This document shows, piece after piece, positions 32,094 to 41,574 of a stretch of DNA of 64,000 bases (the stretch's first letter is position 1; each line of letters opens with the position of its first letter). The translations under genes and the position numbers were made by a program. This DNA is from Tessaracoccus aquimaris. Lineage in GTDB: Bacteria > Actinomycetota > Actinomycetes > Propionibacteriales > Propionibacteriaceae. The notes beneath the pieces were generated by a model, which saw nothing but the letters and a program-made list of their open reading frames with translations, ran no database searches and was not told where the DNA came from. The stretch spans positions 2,542,001 through 2,606,000 of the forward strand of contig NZ_CP019606.1 of assembly GCF_001997345.1 (NCBI RefSeq). Reading direction: 5' to 3'.

Positions 32094-33442
32094 GCCTGCC
32101 CCTTCAACTTCGCGACGGCCGCGTCGAGCGTCAGGTCGCCGTCGACGATCCCCTTGCCGAGTGCGCCGTAGGCGACGACGCGCTCCTTCAACGGCTTAGC
32201 CGCCAGCGGGCCGTCGGGCGCGAACAGGCCGAGCGACAGGTCGACGTTCGCCAACTGCTCGTGCGCGACCATCGCCCAGGTGGCGTCGTTGAGGTGCGAC
32301 AGCTCGGGGCGCTGCAGTTCCTCGCAGTTGAACACCTGACGGGGCGTGTTGATGTCGACGCCCGAGACCTCGAGCAGGCCGAACTCGTCGGCCAGCTTCG
32401 CGATCCGCGCCATCTGCTCGGCCGTGTTGCGCGGCGGCATGTAGGTGATGGCGGGCATCCCGATGCGGCGCAGCTCGGCGAAGAGCTCCTCGAGGAAGTC
32501 GTCCTCGAACTTCTCCGCCTTCTTGTCGCCGGTGGGCGATGCGGTGACGTCGCCGAGGTAGGCGTAGCACGGGATCGCCCCGACCGACTTGGCCACGTCG
32601 ATGACCTCTGCCATCGACGGGCACTCGCCGCCGTCCTCGGTGCGCTCGGGGACGATGTAGATCTGGCCCAGGAACTCGGCCTTCATGACGCCGAGCAGGT
32701 CGAACGTCAGGTGCGGGTTGTCCACATCCGAGAGCTGATCTGCGACCTTGTCGGACAGGTTCAGCCCGAGCTTCGCGAGCCCGTCGACAAGGGCCTGGCC
32801 GCGGCCGAAGCGGCCGATCAGCTTGTCCGCCATCGCCGCGAGCAGGTGCCGCTCGGTGACGGTGCCGCCGAAGAGGAACTGCGACCTCGCGACGATGTCG
32901 CGGTCCAGGTCGATCGGCTCGGCGCCGAGGCCCTCGAGGATGACGTTGGCCCGCTCGACCATGGCGCCCGTGCGACGCAGCCGCGCCTCGCGGATCGGCA
33001 TCAGGTACTCGGCGACCAGGTCGCGCTTGTCCGCCGGGATGCCCTGCACCGTCATGTAGGCGATGCCCGCGGTGTCGGGGTTGTTGAGCTTGCGCTCGTG
33101 CAGCGGGGCGTTGCCCGAGGCGACCTCGTCGGCGGTGTTCAGGTAGACGCGGCACTCGAAGCCGGTGACGGCTCCCATGCCGAGCAGACGGGCGGCCTCG
33201 GCCATCTCCCCGGCGCCTGCCGCCGAGTCGTGGTCGACGGAGCCGACCACCATCAGGCCTGCCTCCCGTGCCCGGAGCGCGGCAGCGGCGGGCGTGTAGG
33301 GGCTGAAGCTGTAGATGGTGTGGACGTGGTTGTTGGACTCGGTCACGAACGGCGGAAACGAGGGCGAGCCCTGCAGGTAGTCCTGCAGGGCCGCCAAACG
33401 CTCCGCGGGCGAGATCGACGGGTCGTTGATCGCGTCACGCAT
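32090..33442 (-). CDS. PHP-domain protein
   Basis: A 450-residue protein of the polymerase-and-histidinol-phosphatase superfamily. The first metal motif is NNHVHTIYSFSPYTP and the second is VGSVDHDS, with later GFECRVYL and SGVDINTP; these suggest a di- or trinuclear metal hydrolase in a distorted TIM barrel. It is much longer than HisK-type phosphatases. It lies 13 bp after the E1 gene and overlaps the SDR gene by 4 bp, so it works in the same pathway. A phosphatase or phosphoesterase acting on the operon's substrate is plausible but unproven. Confidence 0.75.
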   Translation of the reverse strand: MRDAINDPSISPAERLAALQDYLQGSPSFPPFVTESNNHVHTIYSFSPYTPAAAALRAREAGLMVVGSVDHDSAAGAGEMAEAARLLGMGAVTGFECRVYLNTADEVASGNAPLHERKLNNPDTAGIAYMTVQGIPADKRDLVAEYLMPIREARLRRTGAMVERANVILEGLGAEPIDLDRDIVARSQFLFGGTVTERHLLAAMADKLIGRFGRGQALVDGLAKLGLNLSDKVADQLSDVDNPHLTFDLLGVMKAEFLGQIYIVPERTEDGGECPSMAEVIDVAKSVGAIPCYAYLGDVTASPTGDKKAEKFEDDFLEELFAELRRIGMPAITYMPPRNTAEQMARIAKLADEFGLLEVSGVDINTPRQVFNCEELQRPELSHLNDATWAMVAHEQLANVDLSLGLFAPDGPLAAKPLKERVVAYGALGKGIVDGDLTLDAAVAKLKGQA

Positions 33443-33455
33443 GTGCTGGTTCCTC

Positions 33456-35915
33456 TCAGAGGCCTTCGCGGGACCGGCGCGCGAGTTCGGCGTCGGTCTG
33501 GTTGGACGAGGGGACGTGGTCCTTGAGCGGGAGGACCCGCTCGTGGATCGCGTCGATCAGCCACTCGGGCTGCGGGAAGAAGACCTTCTCAAGCTCGGCG
33601 GCGGGGGTGATCACGTTGCGGGAGCCGACCACCGTGACGGGGGCGTCGAGGTGATCGAAGGCGAGCGTCTGGATCTGCGACGCGACCGTGTGCAGGAAGG
33701 ACCCGCGGTCGACGGCGTCGGAGGTCAGCACGAGTCGCCCGGTCTTCTTGACGGACTCGACGATCGGGTCGAGGTTCAGCGGGGCAACGAACCGCAGGTC
33801 GATGACCTCGGTCGAAACGCCGTACTTCTCCTCGAGGATGTCGGCCGCCTCGATCACGCGGTAGAGCGTGGGGCCGACGACGGCGATGGTCAGGTCGGTG
33901 CCCTCGCGGCGCACGACGGGCTCGCCCTCGGGAACCTCGTAGTAGCCCTCCGGCACGCCGCCCTCTTCGAACTGCTCCGCCACGTCGTAGAGGAGCTGGG
34001 ACTCGAAGAACACCACCGGGTCGGTGCCGCGCAGCGCAAGGTTCATCATGCCCTTCGCGTCGTACGGGGTGGCCGGGTAGTAGACCTTCAGCCCGGGCAT
34101 GTGCGCGACGAGCGCGGCCCAGTCCTGCGAGTGCTGGGCGCCGTACTTCGAGCCGACCGAGACGCGCATCACGAGCGGCATCTTCAGCAGGCCGGCCGAC
34201 ATGGCCTGCCACTTGGCGGCCTGGTTGAAGATCTCGTCGCCGGCGCGGCCGAGGAAGTCGCAGTACATCAGTTCGACGAGCGCGCGGCCGCCCGACAGGG
34301 CATAGCCGACGCCCGCGCCGATGATGGCGGCCTCGGAGATCGGCGAGTTGAACAGGCGGTGGTAGGGCAGCAGTTCGGTGAGGCCGCGGTAGACGGCGAA
34401 CGCGCCGCCCCAGTCACGGTTCTCCTCGCCCCACGCCGCCATCGTCGGGTCGGTGGCGAAGCGGTGCGCGATCGCCTCGAACAGCGCGTCGCGGTAGGAG
34501 TAGGCCTTGACCTTCGAGACGGGCTTGCCGTTCTCGTCCTTCGCGGTGCGGATCTTGGACTTCAGCGACTTGACGCGGGCGTTCTCCTCGAGCGGCTGCA
34601 GCAGGTCGACCTCGGCGTCGGAGAGCTTCTCCTCGTTGCCGTTGGAGTAGATGACCGACTCGATGAAGTCGATGCCGACGCGAGGGCTCGACTCCTCGTC
34701 CTTGGTGGCCAGCGCGATCACCTTGGTGAGGCGGTCGTCGAACTTGGCCTGGATGTCGTCGACCTCGCCCTGCGAAAGCACCCCGTTCTCGACGAGGTAG
34801 CCGGCGTAGTTCTTCAGGCCGTCGTGCTGCTCCCACAGTTCGACCTCGTCGCGGCTGCGGTAGGACGACGCGTCGGAGGGCGAGTGGCCCGAGAAGCGGT
34901 AGGTGATCGTGTCGGTGAGGACGGGGCCCTTGCCGGACTCGAGGAGGCCGCGCTTGCGGTTGACGGCGTCGGCGACGGCCAGCGGGTTGAGGCCGTCGAC
35001 GCGCTCGGCGTGCATGCCCTCGGGGTTCACGCCGAGGCCGACGCGGGCCAGGATGTCGTAGCCCATGGTCTCGCCGGAGGTCTGGCCGCCCATGCCGTAG
35101 AAGTTGTTGAAGAAGTTGAACCAGATCGGCGGGTTGCCCTGGACGCCGTCCTTCCACAGGGTGCGGAACTGGTCCATCGACGCAAAGCCCATGGCCTCCC
35201 ACACGGGGCCACAGCCCATGGACGCGTCGCCGATGTTGGCGATCACGATGCCGTTCTCGCGGTTGATCCGCTTGAAGAGGGCCGAGCCGAGGGCGATGTC
35301 CGCGGAGCCGCCGACGATCGCGTTGTTGGGCATCGAGCCGAACGGCGCGAAGAAGGCGTGCATGGAGCCGCCGAGGCCGCGGTTGAAGCCTGCCTTGCGG
35401 GCGAAGGTCTCGGCGACCGTGCCGTAGAGGATGAAGTTCTCGGCGAGCTCGGTGAGGTTGTCGTAGCCGATCTGCTCGGCGAAGCCGAGGGTCTCGCCGT
35501 CGAGGAAGGTCTTCATGATCTCCTCGAGCTGGGCCTTGTCCAGCTTCCGGGAGGCCGAGTAGCACTTGGCGAGGATCTCGCCGTGGCTGCGGTGCGAGCC
35601 GAAGAGGAAGTCCTCGGGGTCGAGCTGCGAGGCCTGGCCGACGACGGCCGACTCCTGCCCGATCGACAGGTGCGCGGGGCCGCGGTGGTTGTACTCGACG
35701 CCGTTCCAGGCGCCGGTGGTCTTGATCGAGTTGAGCATCGTCTCGAACTGACGCACGGCGATCATGTCGTGCAGGATGTCGACGAGGCCCTCCTTGCCGT
35801 AGGTCTCCAGCTCGCGCTCGAAGTTCGGCTCGTAGGCGTTGACCGGAATCTCGGGTGCCGTGATGACCGAACGAGCGCGTACGTTGCTCGGGTCAACGAT
35901 GAGATTGCGTGGCAT
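33456..35915 (-). CDS. 2-oxoacid dehydrogenase E1 component, alpha and beta subunits fused
   Basis: An 819-residue thiamine-diphosphate enzyme. Residues 1-420 are the E1-alpha part, with [12 protein letters not shown] and the TPP motif starting IGDASMGCG and ending FNFFNN. From about 470 is the E1-beta (transketolase-like) part, [16 protein letters not shown] and [20 protein letters not shown]. The fused layout is known from branched-chain/acetoin-type complexes. It decarboxylates a 2-oxo acid and passes the acyl group to E2 encoded upstream in the operon. Which acid (pyruvate, branched-chain, acetoin or other) is not evident. Confidence 0.88.
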   Translation of the reverse strand: MPRNLIVDPSNVRARSVITAPEIPVNAYEPNFERELETYGKEGLVDILHDMIAVRQFETMLNSIKTTGAWNGVEYNHRGPAHLSIGQESAVVGQASQLDPEDFLFGSHRSHGEILAKCYSASRKLDKAQLEEIMKTFLDGETLGFAEQIGYDNLTELAENFILYGTVAETFARKAGFNRGLGGSMHAFFAPFGSMPNNAIVGGSADIALGSALFKRINRENGIVIANIGDASMGCGPVWEAMGFASMDQFRTLWKDGVQGNPPIWFNFFNNFYGMGGQTSGETMGYDILARVGLGVNPEGMHAERVDGLNPLAVADAVNRKRGLLESGKGPVLTDTITYRFSGHSPSDASSYRSRDEVELWEQHDGLKNYAGYLVENGVLSQGEVDDIQAKFDDRLTKVIALATKDEESSPRVGIDFIESVIYSNGNEEKLSDAEVDLLQPLEENARVKSLKSKIRTAKDENGKPVSKVKAYSYRDALFEAIAHRFATDPTMAAWGEENRDWGGAFAVYRGLTELLPYHRLFNSPISEAAIIGAGVGYALSGGRALVELMYCDFLGRAGDEIFNQAAKWQAMSAGLLKMPLVMRVSVGSKYGAQHSQDWAALVAHMPGLKVYYPATPYDAKGMMNLALRGTDPVVFFESQLLYDVAEQFEEGGVPEGYYEVPEGEPVVRREGTDLTIAVVGPTLYRVIEAADILEEKYGVSTEVIDLRFVAPLNLDPIVESVKKTGRLVLTSDAVDRGSFLHTVASQIQTLAFDHLDAPVTVVGSRNVITPAAELEKVFFPQPEWLIDAIHERVLPLKDHVPSSNQTDAELARRSREGL

Positions 35916-35942
35916 TTTCGGTGATTCTCCTTGCTTCTCCGC

Positions 35943-37310
35943 TCAGGCCTTGACGGCCCATGCGGCCTCTCGGATGAGTTCGCTGACGGTGGGGTGGGGG
36001 AACACGACCTGGCGCAGGTCGATGACGTTGAGTTCGGTCTCGAGCACGACGGAGGCGCCCCAGATCATCTCGGAGGCGTAGCTGCCGAGCACGGTGAGGC
36101 CGAGCACCTGCAGGGTGTCGGCGTCGTAGACGAGCTTGGCCGCGCCGGGTGCCTTGACGCCGTTCTCGGCGACGAAGCGGCCGGACAGGTAGCCGGGGAC
36201 GGTGACCGCCTTGGCGTTGATGCCCGCGGCCTTCGCGGAGGCCTCGGTGTGGCCGATGCCCGCGGCCTCGGGATTGGTGTACACGGCCCACGGGATGGTG
36301 TTCCAGCGCATCACCTCGCCCTTGCGGTGGGCTTCGGCGTCGAGGATGTTCGCGACGGCGATCTCGCCCATCCGGTAGGCGGCGTGGGCGAGCAGCGAGC
36401 GCCCGGTCACGTCACCGACGGCCCACACGTTGGGCAGGTTGGTGCGCATCCGGTCGTCGACGACGACGCCCTTGCCGGAGACCTCGAGGCCCGAGTTCTC
36501 GGCTCCCCAGCCCTGGACGGCGGGGCGGCGTCCGACGGCCATCAAAACCTCGTCGGAGTCGACGGAGTTCTCGGCGCCGTCGGCGGTGGTGAACTTGACG
36601 GTTCCGCCGTCGATCGCGGTGACCTTGCAGTTCAGGTTGAACGTGACGCCGGCCAGCGCCTTGCGGAGTTGGGCCGCGACGTCGGCGTCCATGAACGGGG
36701 CGATCTCGGGGAGCATCTCGATGACGGTGACCTCGGAGCCGAGCATCGCGAAGAGGCTTGCGAACTCCAGGCCGATGACGCCGCCGCCGATGACGGTGAG
36801 CCTCGAGGGGATCTGCTCGACCGAGAGCATCCCGGTCGAGTCGATCACGCGGGGGTTGTCCTGCGCGCCGGGGATGGGCGGCATCACGGGGACCGAGCCG
36901 GTCGCCAGGATGACGTGCTCGCCGGTGTAGGTGGTGCCGTCGACGGTGACCTTGCCGGGCCCGTCGAAGGTGCCGTAGCCCTTGACGACGGTGACGCCCG
37001 CCTTCTTCTCGGCCGCGCCGACGCCTCCGACGAGCGTGGCGACCGTCTGGTCCTTCCACTTCTGCATCTGCGTCCAGTCGACCGTGACGTCGCCCGCGTT
37101 GACGCCCAACTGGGCGCCGTGCAGCGCGTGCTCGTAGGTCTTGGCGGCGTTCAGCAGCGCCTTGGTGGGGATGCAGCCGACGTTGAGGCAGGTGCCGCCG
37201 AGGGAGTCGCCCTCGATCAGGAGCACGTTCTTCTTGGCGTGTCCGAGGCGTTCCGCGGCGATGTATCCGCCGGGGCCGCCGCCGAGCACGATGACGTCAT
37301 AGTCACTCAT
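35943..37310 (-). CDS. lpdA: Dihydrolipoyl dehydrogenase (E3)
   Basis: FAD disulfide oxidoreductase, 455 residues. FAD motif VIVLGGGPGGYIAAE, redox-active disulfide in GGTCLNVGCIP (Cys41/Cys46), NAD motif TVIGGGVIGLEFASLF, second FAD segment NVWAVGDVTG, and the C-terminal HPTVSE dimer histidine. It reoxidises the lipoyl arm of E2. The start at 37310 has GGAGA; an open frame extending upstream is rejected. Lies between E2 and E1 genes. Confidence 0.93.
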   Translation of the reverse strand: MSDYDVIVLGGGPGGYIAAERLGHAKKNVLLIEGDSLGGTCLNVGCIPTKALLNAAKTYEHALHGAQLGVNAGDVTVDWTQMQKWKDQTVATLVGGVGAAEKKAGVTVVKGYGTFDGPGKVTVDGTTYTGEHVILATGSVPVMPPIPGAQDNPRVIDSTGMLSVEQIPSRLTVIGGGVIGLEFASLFAMLGSEVTVIEMLPEIAPFMDADVAAQLRKALAGVTFNLNCKVTAIDGGTVKFTTADGAENSVDSDEVLMAVGRRPAVQGWGAENSGLEVSGKGVVVDDRMRTNLPNVWAVGDVTGRSLLAHAAYRMGEIAVANILDAEAHRKGEVMRWNTIPWAVYTNPEAAGIGHTEASAKAAGINAKAVTVPGYLSGRFVAENGVKAPGAAKLVYDADTLQVLGLTVLGSYASEMIWGASVVLETELNVIDLRQVVFPHPTVSELIREAAWAVKA

Positions 37311-37327
37311 GATTGTCTCCGCCCTTC

Positions 37328-38719
37328 TCAGCCGAGCACGGTGACGTCGATGTTCTCGACGTACTTGACGAGGTCCTGCAGGAAGCGGGCGGCGTCGGCG
37401 CCGTCGATCACGCGGTGGTCCGCGGTGAGCGAGAAGCCGATGCGCTGCTCGACGCCGAAGCTTCCGTCGGCGTTGACCGTGGCGCGCGGGAAGATCGCGT
37501 CGACGCCGAGGATCGCCACCTGCGGCACGTTCAGCAGCGGGGTGAACGACTCGATGCCGAAGCCGCCGAGGTTCGAGACCGTGAAGGTGGCGCCCGAGAG
37601 CAGGTCGGGGTTGATGCTGCCGCCGATCGCCTGGTTGGCGAGGTCCTTGCTGACGGCGGAGAACTCGCGCAGGCTCATCTGCGACGCGTTCCGTACGGTC
37701 GGAACCAGCAGGCCGCGCGGGGTGTCGCACGCGAAGCCCATGTGGACCTGCTCGAAGGTGGTGAGGACGCCGTCGCTCAGGTGGGCGTTGTGGCTGGTGT
37801 GCTTGGCGGCGGTCTTGACGGCGGCGAAGCCGACGAGGTCGCCGATGGTGATGGCGCTGAGGCCGAGTTCCTCGGGCGAGCCCTTCAGCTTCTTGCGCAG
37901 CGCCAGGAGCCCGGCCGCGTTGGCGGTCGAGGTGTAGGTGAGCTGAGCGGAGCTGGCCAGGGAGACCATCATGCGCTCGGCGATCACCTTGCGGATGCCC
38001 TTGAGCGGGGCCGTTGTGGTCGCGCCGGGGTACTCGCGGGTGCCGGAGGTGGCGAACGCGGGCGCCTGGGCTGCGGGAGCCTGCACTGCCTCTGCCTCTG
38101 CGGTGGCGGGGGCGGAGAGGTCGCCGGTGGTGACGCGGCCGCCGATGCCGGTGCCCTGGGCGGTTGCCCCGTGGGCTCCTGCGCGGGCGGCGCCGCGGGT
38201 GGTGTCGGCCAGCGCGGCCTGCACGTCGCGCTCGATGACGCGCCCGCCGGGGCCGGAGCCCTCGGCGACGGTGGCGAGGTCGAGGTTGTTGGCGGCGGCC
38301 AGGTTGCGGGCGCGGGGGCTTGAGGCGCCGGTGGCCTCTGCGCGGACGGCCTCGACGGCGGAGGTCGCGGCGGGCGCCTCGTCTGCGGCGGCCTGGGGCG
38401 CGTCCTGCGGCGCGGCGGCTGCTTCCTCGCCGTCCTTGCCCTTCCAGCCTGCGGCGTCGAGGGCGGGCTTCGGGTCCTCACCCGCGGCACCGACGACCAG
38501 CAGCGGTTCCTTGACGGGCACGTCGTCGCCCTCATCCCAGAGGATGGCAAGCACGGTGCCCGCGGCAGAGGCGGGGACCTCCATGGAGGCCTTGTCGGTC
38601 TCCACCTCGCAGACGATGGCGTTCTCGGTGATCTCGTCGCCGACAGCGACCTGCCACGACACGATCAGGCAGGACTCGACCGAGTTGCCGAGCTGCGGCA
38701 TGACTACGACGGTTGCCAT
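37328..38719 (-). CDS. Dihydrolipoamide acyltransferase (E2) of 2-oxoacid dehydrogenase complex
   Basis: A 463-residue protein with an N-terminal lipoyl domain (lipoylation site Lys43 in VETDKASMEV), an Ala/Pro-rich linker, a subunit-binding domain near 135-175 (SSPRARNLAAANNLDL, GGRVIERDV), a second short GGRVTTGDL segment that may be a degenerate copy, and a catalytic domain ending with the DHRVIDG active site. The ATG at 38719 has AGAAGG upstream. It is the acyl carrier and transferase core. Lipoylation could be provided by the ligase at 48773. Confidence 0.92.
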   Translation of the reverse strand: MATVVVMPQLGNSVESCLIVSWQVAVGDEITENAIVCEVETDKASMEVPASAAGTVLAILWDEGDDVPVKEPLLVVGAAGEDPKPALDAAGWKGKDGEEAAAAPQDAPQAAADEAPAATSAVEAVRAEATGASSPRARNLAAANNLDLATVAEGSGPGGRVIERDVQAALADTTRGAARAGAHGATAQGTGIGGRVTTGDLSAPATAEAEAVQAPAAQAPAFATSGTREYPGATTTAPLKGIRKVIAERMMVSLASSAQLTYTSTANAAGLLALRKKLKGSPEELGLSAITIGDLVGFAAVKTAAKHTSHNAHLSDGVLTTFEQVHMGFACDTPRGLLVPTVRNASQMSLREFSAVSKDLANQAIGGSINPDLLSGATFTVSNLGGFGIESFTPLLNVPQVAILGVDAIFPRATVNADGSFGVEQRIGFSLTADHRVIDGADAARFLQDLVKYVENIDVTVLG

Positions 38720-38736
38720 ATACCTTCTCTTTCTTC

Positions 38737-39489
38737 CTAGACGACGCACACGCGGGTGTGCTCTTGTAGTGCCTCAACTGCCTCGCGCGACAGGCCGGAA
38801 TCGGTGATGATCCCGGTGACCTTGTCGAGGGGCAGAAAACTGACGAAGCCCGCCTGGCCGAACTTGGACGAGTCGGCCACCAGCCAGGTCTCCTCGGCGC
38901 GTCCGCTCATCTGCGACGCGATCTGGCCGCCCTCGACGAAGCGGGTCGTGAGGCCCCGCTCCGGGGAGAAGCCGTCGGTGCCGAGGAAGGCGAGGCGGGT
39001 GTTGAAGTCGGCGATCGCGCGCTCGGCGGTCGGGCCGACGAAGGACTCCGACTCGCGCCGGAAGACCCCTCCGGTGAGGATCACGTTGAGGGAGGGGTTG
39101 GCCCTGGCGCTGTTGAACACGAGCGCCGAGTTGGTGACCAGTTGCAGCCCGCGGCGGCCGCCGAGGTAGCGCACGATGGTCGCGGTCGTGGTGCCCGCCT
39201 CCATCATGACCGTGTCCTCGTCGAGGACCATCGAGGCGGCCTTCTGGGCGATCCGCTGCTTGGCGTCCACGTTGATCTGTTCGCGCTGCAGGACCGACTT
39301 CCAGGTGGTGGGTCGCGCGCCGCCGCGCGTGCGCACGAGCAGCCCGCGATTCTCGAGCGTGCGGAGGTCGCCACGGATGGTCACCTCGGAGACGCCGAGG
39401 TCGGCCGAGAGACCGGACACCGTGAGGGCACCGTCGTCGTTCAGGCGCGCCATGATCTGGTCCTCGCGCTGTACTCGTTCGACGGTCAT
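38737..39489 (-). CDS. DeoR-family transcriptional regulator
   Basis: A 250-residue regulator. The N-terminal winged helix (ERVQREDQIMARLNDDGALT, VSEVTIRGDLRTLE) has the DeoR signature, and the C-terminal DeoRC sensor domain has MMEAGTTTATIVRYLGG and LGTDGFSPERGLT, which bind a phosphorylated sugar in family members. First gene of the operon with E2, E3, E1, PHP and SDR. Phased TTTCG elements upstream (39504-39530) suggest autoregulation. The effector implied by the family is a sugar phosphate, informative for an operon whose substrate is unknown. Confidence 0.87.
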   Translation of the reverse strand: MTVERVQREDQIMARLNDDGALTVSGLSADLGVSEVTIRGDLRTLENRGLLVRTRGGARPTTWKSVLQREQINVDAKQRIAQKAASMVLDEDTVMMEAGTTTATIVRYLGGRRGLQLVTNSALVFNSARANPSLNVILTGGVFRRESESFVGPTAERAIADFNTRLAFLGTDGFSPERGLTTRFVEGGQIASQMSGRAEETWLVADSSKFGQAGFVSFLPLDKVTGIITDSGLSREAVEALQEHTRVCVV

Positions 39490-39503
39490 TGTCGGGCGGC
39501 TGC

Positions 39504-39530
39504 TTTCGTTTGCGTTTCGAATCACTTTCG
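39504..39530. promoter_or_regulatory. Three phased TTTCG boxes, candidate DeoR operator
   Basis: TTTCG starts at 39504, 39515 and 39526, exactly 11 bp apart, on one face of the helix. They lie 15-41 bp upstream of the regulator's start. DeoR/GlpR-type repressors commonly bind direct TTTCG/CGAAA repeats, so this fits autoregulation. A further TTTCGGAAAA lies near 39571. Confidence 0.55.
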
Positions 39531-39652
39531 CATGACCAACGATAAGCGCTCTTCGGGCTTCCGGTCGACCTTTCGGAAAAGTCTGGGCATATGCTCACGA
39601 TCCGGTTTCGTCGACCTTCCCCGGGCCCCGGACGGGCCGGGCTGCCGGGACT

Positions 39653-40335
39653 GGCGTTGAGCAGCATTCGGGGTTCGTTAGCCGGATCCCGCCGCCGCCT
39701 CGGCGTGTCGCCGATCGACCAGCGACTACTGCTCGACGGGAGACCCGGTGCGCACTCACCACCACAGGGGGCGGCGGAACCGGACGCCACTGGAGCGCCA
39801 GTGGGTTTGAGCAGCATTCGGGGTTCGTTAGCGGATCCCGCCGCCGCCTCGGCGTGTCGCCCATCGACCAGCGACTACTGCTCAACGGGAACCCGGGCGC
39901 CCCACCCATCACCACAGGGGCGGCGGAGCCGGCGCCGCTGGGCACGGAATGGCGTTGAGCAGCATTCCGGGCTCGTCGGCCGCATCGCGCCGCCGGCCCG
40001 GCGTGTCGCCCATCGACCAGCGACTACTGCTCAACGGGAACCCCGGCACCCACCCATCACCACAGGGCCAACCGAGCCGGACGCCGTCGGGCACGGAATG
40101 GCGTTGAGCAGCATTCCGGGCTCGTCGGCCCGATCGCACCGCGGGCTCGGCGTGTCACCGATCGACCAGCGACTACTGCTCAACGGGAACCCCGGCACCC
40201 ACCCATCACCACAGGGCCAACCGAGCCGGACGCCGTCGGGCACGAATGGCGTTGAGCAGCATTCCGGGTTCGTCGGCCGGACCGCACCGCGGGCTCGGCG
40301 TGTCGCCCATCGACCAGCGACTACTGCTCAACGCC
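39653..40335. repeat. Five tandem palindromic repeats of 148-150 bp
   Basis: Units begin at 39653, 39803, 39951, 40100 and 40248. Each starts GGCGTTGAGCAGCATTC (unit 2 slightly changed) and about 70 bp later has ATCGACCAGCGACTACTGCTC, so the two ends can pair into a long imperfect hairpin. A 60-bp spacer with CACCCATCACCACAGGG separates hairpins. The first and last ends are complementary (GGCGTTGAGCAG/CTGCTCAACGCC). A solitary relative is at 28363. No gene or transposase lies inside. Confidence 0.85.
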
Positions 40336-40423
40336 AGGCCCAGTGCTCAGAATGTGCCCGCGCTCAAACTTTGCTTGTGTGCAGTTCTTGCGCATGAGCA
40401 GTTTGTGAGCAATACTGGTTGAC

Positions 40424-40801
40424 ATGTCCACCTCCGATGAACTGACCAGGATCGCCCAGCAGGCACTTCAGGCAGCCTCAACCGTCGCCGAGCCCGTCGA
40501 GCGGGTCGCGGCGTTGGCCGAGGCGCGTGACCGACTGGACGACGCCTACAACGAGGCGCTGGCAGAGGCCGTCGTGTCGGGGTACTCGTTCCGCGAGGTC
40601 GCCCAGGCCGCACGGGTCGCACCGAACAGCGTCAGCCCGCGGCTGGCCCGAAGCGGCCTACTCGCCTCGTACGCCTCAGATGAGGGGCGCGTCGCGGCAA
40701 ACGACGTGACCCTCGCCCAGCGGGACCTGCAGCAGTCGGCACCGGACACCCAACGCCTGCGCTTCGTGCCACGCAAGCGTTCGACGAGAGGAAGATCATG
40801 A
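40424..40801 (+). CDS. Small helix-turn-helix protein paired with a VWA gene
   Basis: A 125-residue acidic and helical protein. The N-terminal half (ELTRIAQQALQAASTV onward) is an alanine-rich helix, and residues 47-75 (SGYSFREVAQAARVAPNSVS) look like a helix-turn-helix, followed by a basic C-terminus. It overlaps the VWA gene by ATGA, so the two are made together. An AATACT element ends 7 bp before the ATG. Function unknown; a DNA-binding partner of the VWA protein is possible. Confidence 0.7.
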   Translation: MSTSDELTRIAQQALQAASTVAEPVERVAALAEARDRLDDAYNEALAEAVVSGYSFREVAQAARVAPNSVSPRLARSGLLASYASDEGRVAANDVTLAQRDLQQSAPDTQRLRFVPRKRSTRGRS

Positions 40802-41475
40802 CCGACCCGAACCGCACCCACCTGGCATTCCTGCTCGACCGCTCCGGCTCGATGCAGTCCATCAAGACCGACACCGAGGGCGGCTTCGACGCCTTCATCG
40901 CGGAGCAGCGCAAGCAGCCCGGCGTCTGCACCGTCACGCTTGCGCAGTTCGACACCGAGTACGAGGTCAACTACGTGGACCTGCCCATCGCTGACGTTCC
41001 GCCGCTCAACCTCGAGCCTCGCGGCATGACGGCGCTGCTCGACTCGATCGCGCGGCTGATCACCGACACGGGCAAGCGTCTGGCGGCGCTCCCCGAGGAC
41101 GAGCGGCCGGGCACGGTCATCGTCGGCATCATGACCGACGGAATGGAGAACTCCTCGAAGGAGTGGACCCATGCGGCCATCAAGGCGCTGATCGAGCAGC
41201 AGGAGAACGGCTACGAGTGGACGTTCTCCTACCTGGGCGCGAACCAGGACGCGATCGAGGTCGGCGCCTCCATCGGCATCTCCCGCGACCGCTCACTCAC
41301 CTACGACGCGGCCAACGCCGCCGACGCGATGGGCGCCTACACCGACAGCGTCTCCGCGATGCGCACGGCGCGTGCCGCGGGCGTCCCGATGGCGGCGGCA
41401 CGGGAGGCTGGCGCCTACTCTGACGAGCAGCGGTCCAAGGCGAAGGCGCCGAAGTCGCCCCGTACCGGCCGCTGA
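40798..41475 (+). CDS. VWA (von Willebrand factor A) domain protein
   Basis: A 225-residue cytosolic VWA protein with a complete metal-ion-dependent adhesion site: DRSGSM at 14-19, a threonine in RGMTALLDS, and MTDGMENSS. The remainder (YSFLGANQDAI-like WTFSYLGANQDAIEVG) is conserved in bacterial cytoplasmic VWA proteins. A strong ribosome site (GAGGAAG) and ATGA overlap couple it to the HTH protein. No MoxR ATPase or ter genes are near, so the usual partners are absent. Confidence 0.82.
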   Translation: MTDPNRTHLAFLLDRSGSMQSIKTDTEGGFDAFIAEQRKQPGVCTVTLAQFDTEYEVNYVDLPIADVPPLNLEPRGMTALLDSIARLITDTGKRLAALPEDERPGTVIVGIMTDGMENSSKEWTHAAIKALIEQQENGYEWTFSYLGANQDAIEVGASIGISRDRSLTYDAANAADAMGAYTDSVSAMRTARAAGVPMAAAREAGAYSDEQRSKAKAPKSPRTGR

Positions 41476-41483
41476 ACCTCCTC

Positions 41484-41518
41484 ACGATGCCGCCCGCGCT
41501 CCCGCCGGGCGGCATCGT
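41484..41518 (+). terminator. Hairpin terminator after the VWA gene
   Basis: ACGATGCCGCCCG pairs with CGGGCGGCATCGT over a 9-nt loop, 8 bp after the stop codon. Confidence 0.7.
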
Positions 41519-41574
41519 GGTGCGTGGGTGGGCGCTTGGGTCGAGTCTGGCCTTGAGCTCTGCCCGGCTGCGCC

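Noticed and set aside
33426..35924. Very long plus-strand open frame (832 codons) opposite the E1 gene
   Set aside because: It mirrors the E1 gene. Third-position GC bias creates such antisense frames in GC-rich DNA; its residues (many D, V, R, G, H, L) show no family motifs. The same applies to 35931-37937, 11219-13435, 10075-11478 and 22162-23394.
39653..40335. CRISPR array
   Set aside because: Units are about 149 bp with the spacer part also repeated; no short repeats with unique spacers and no cas genes.
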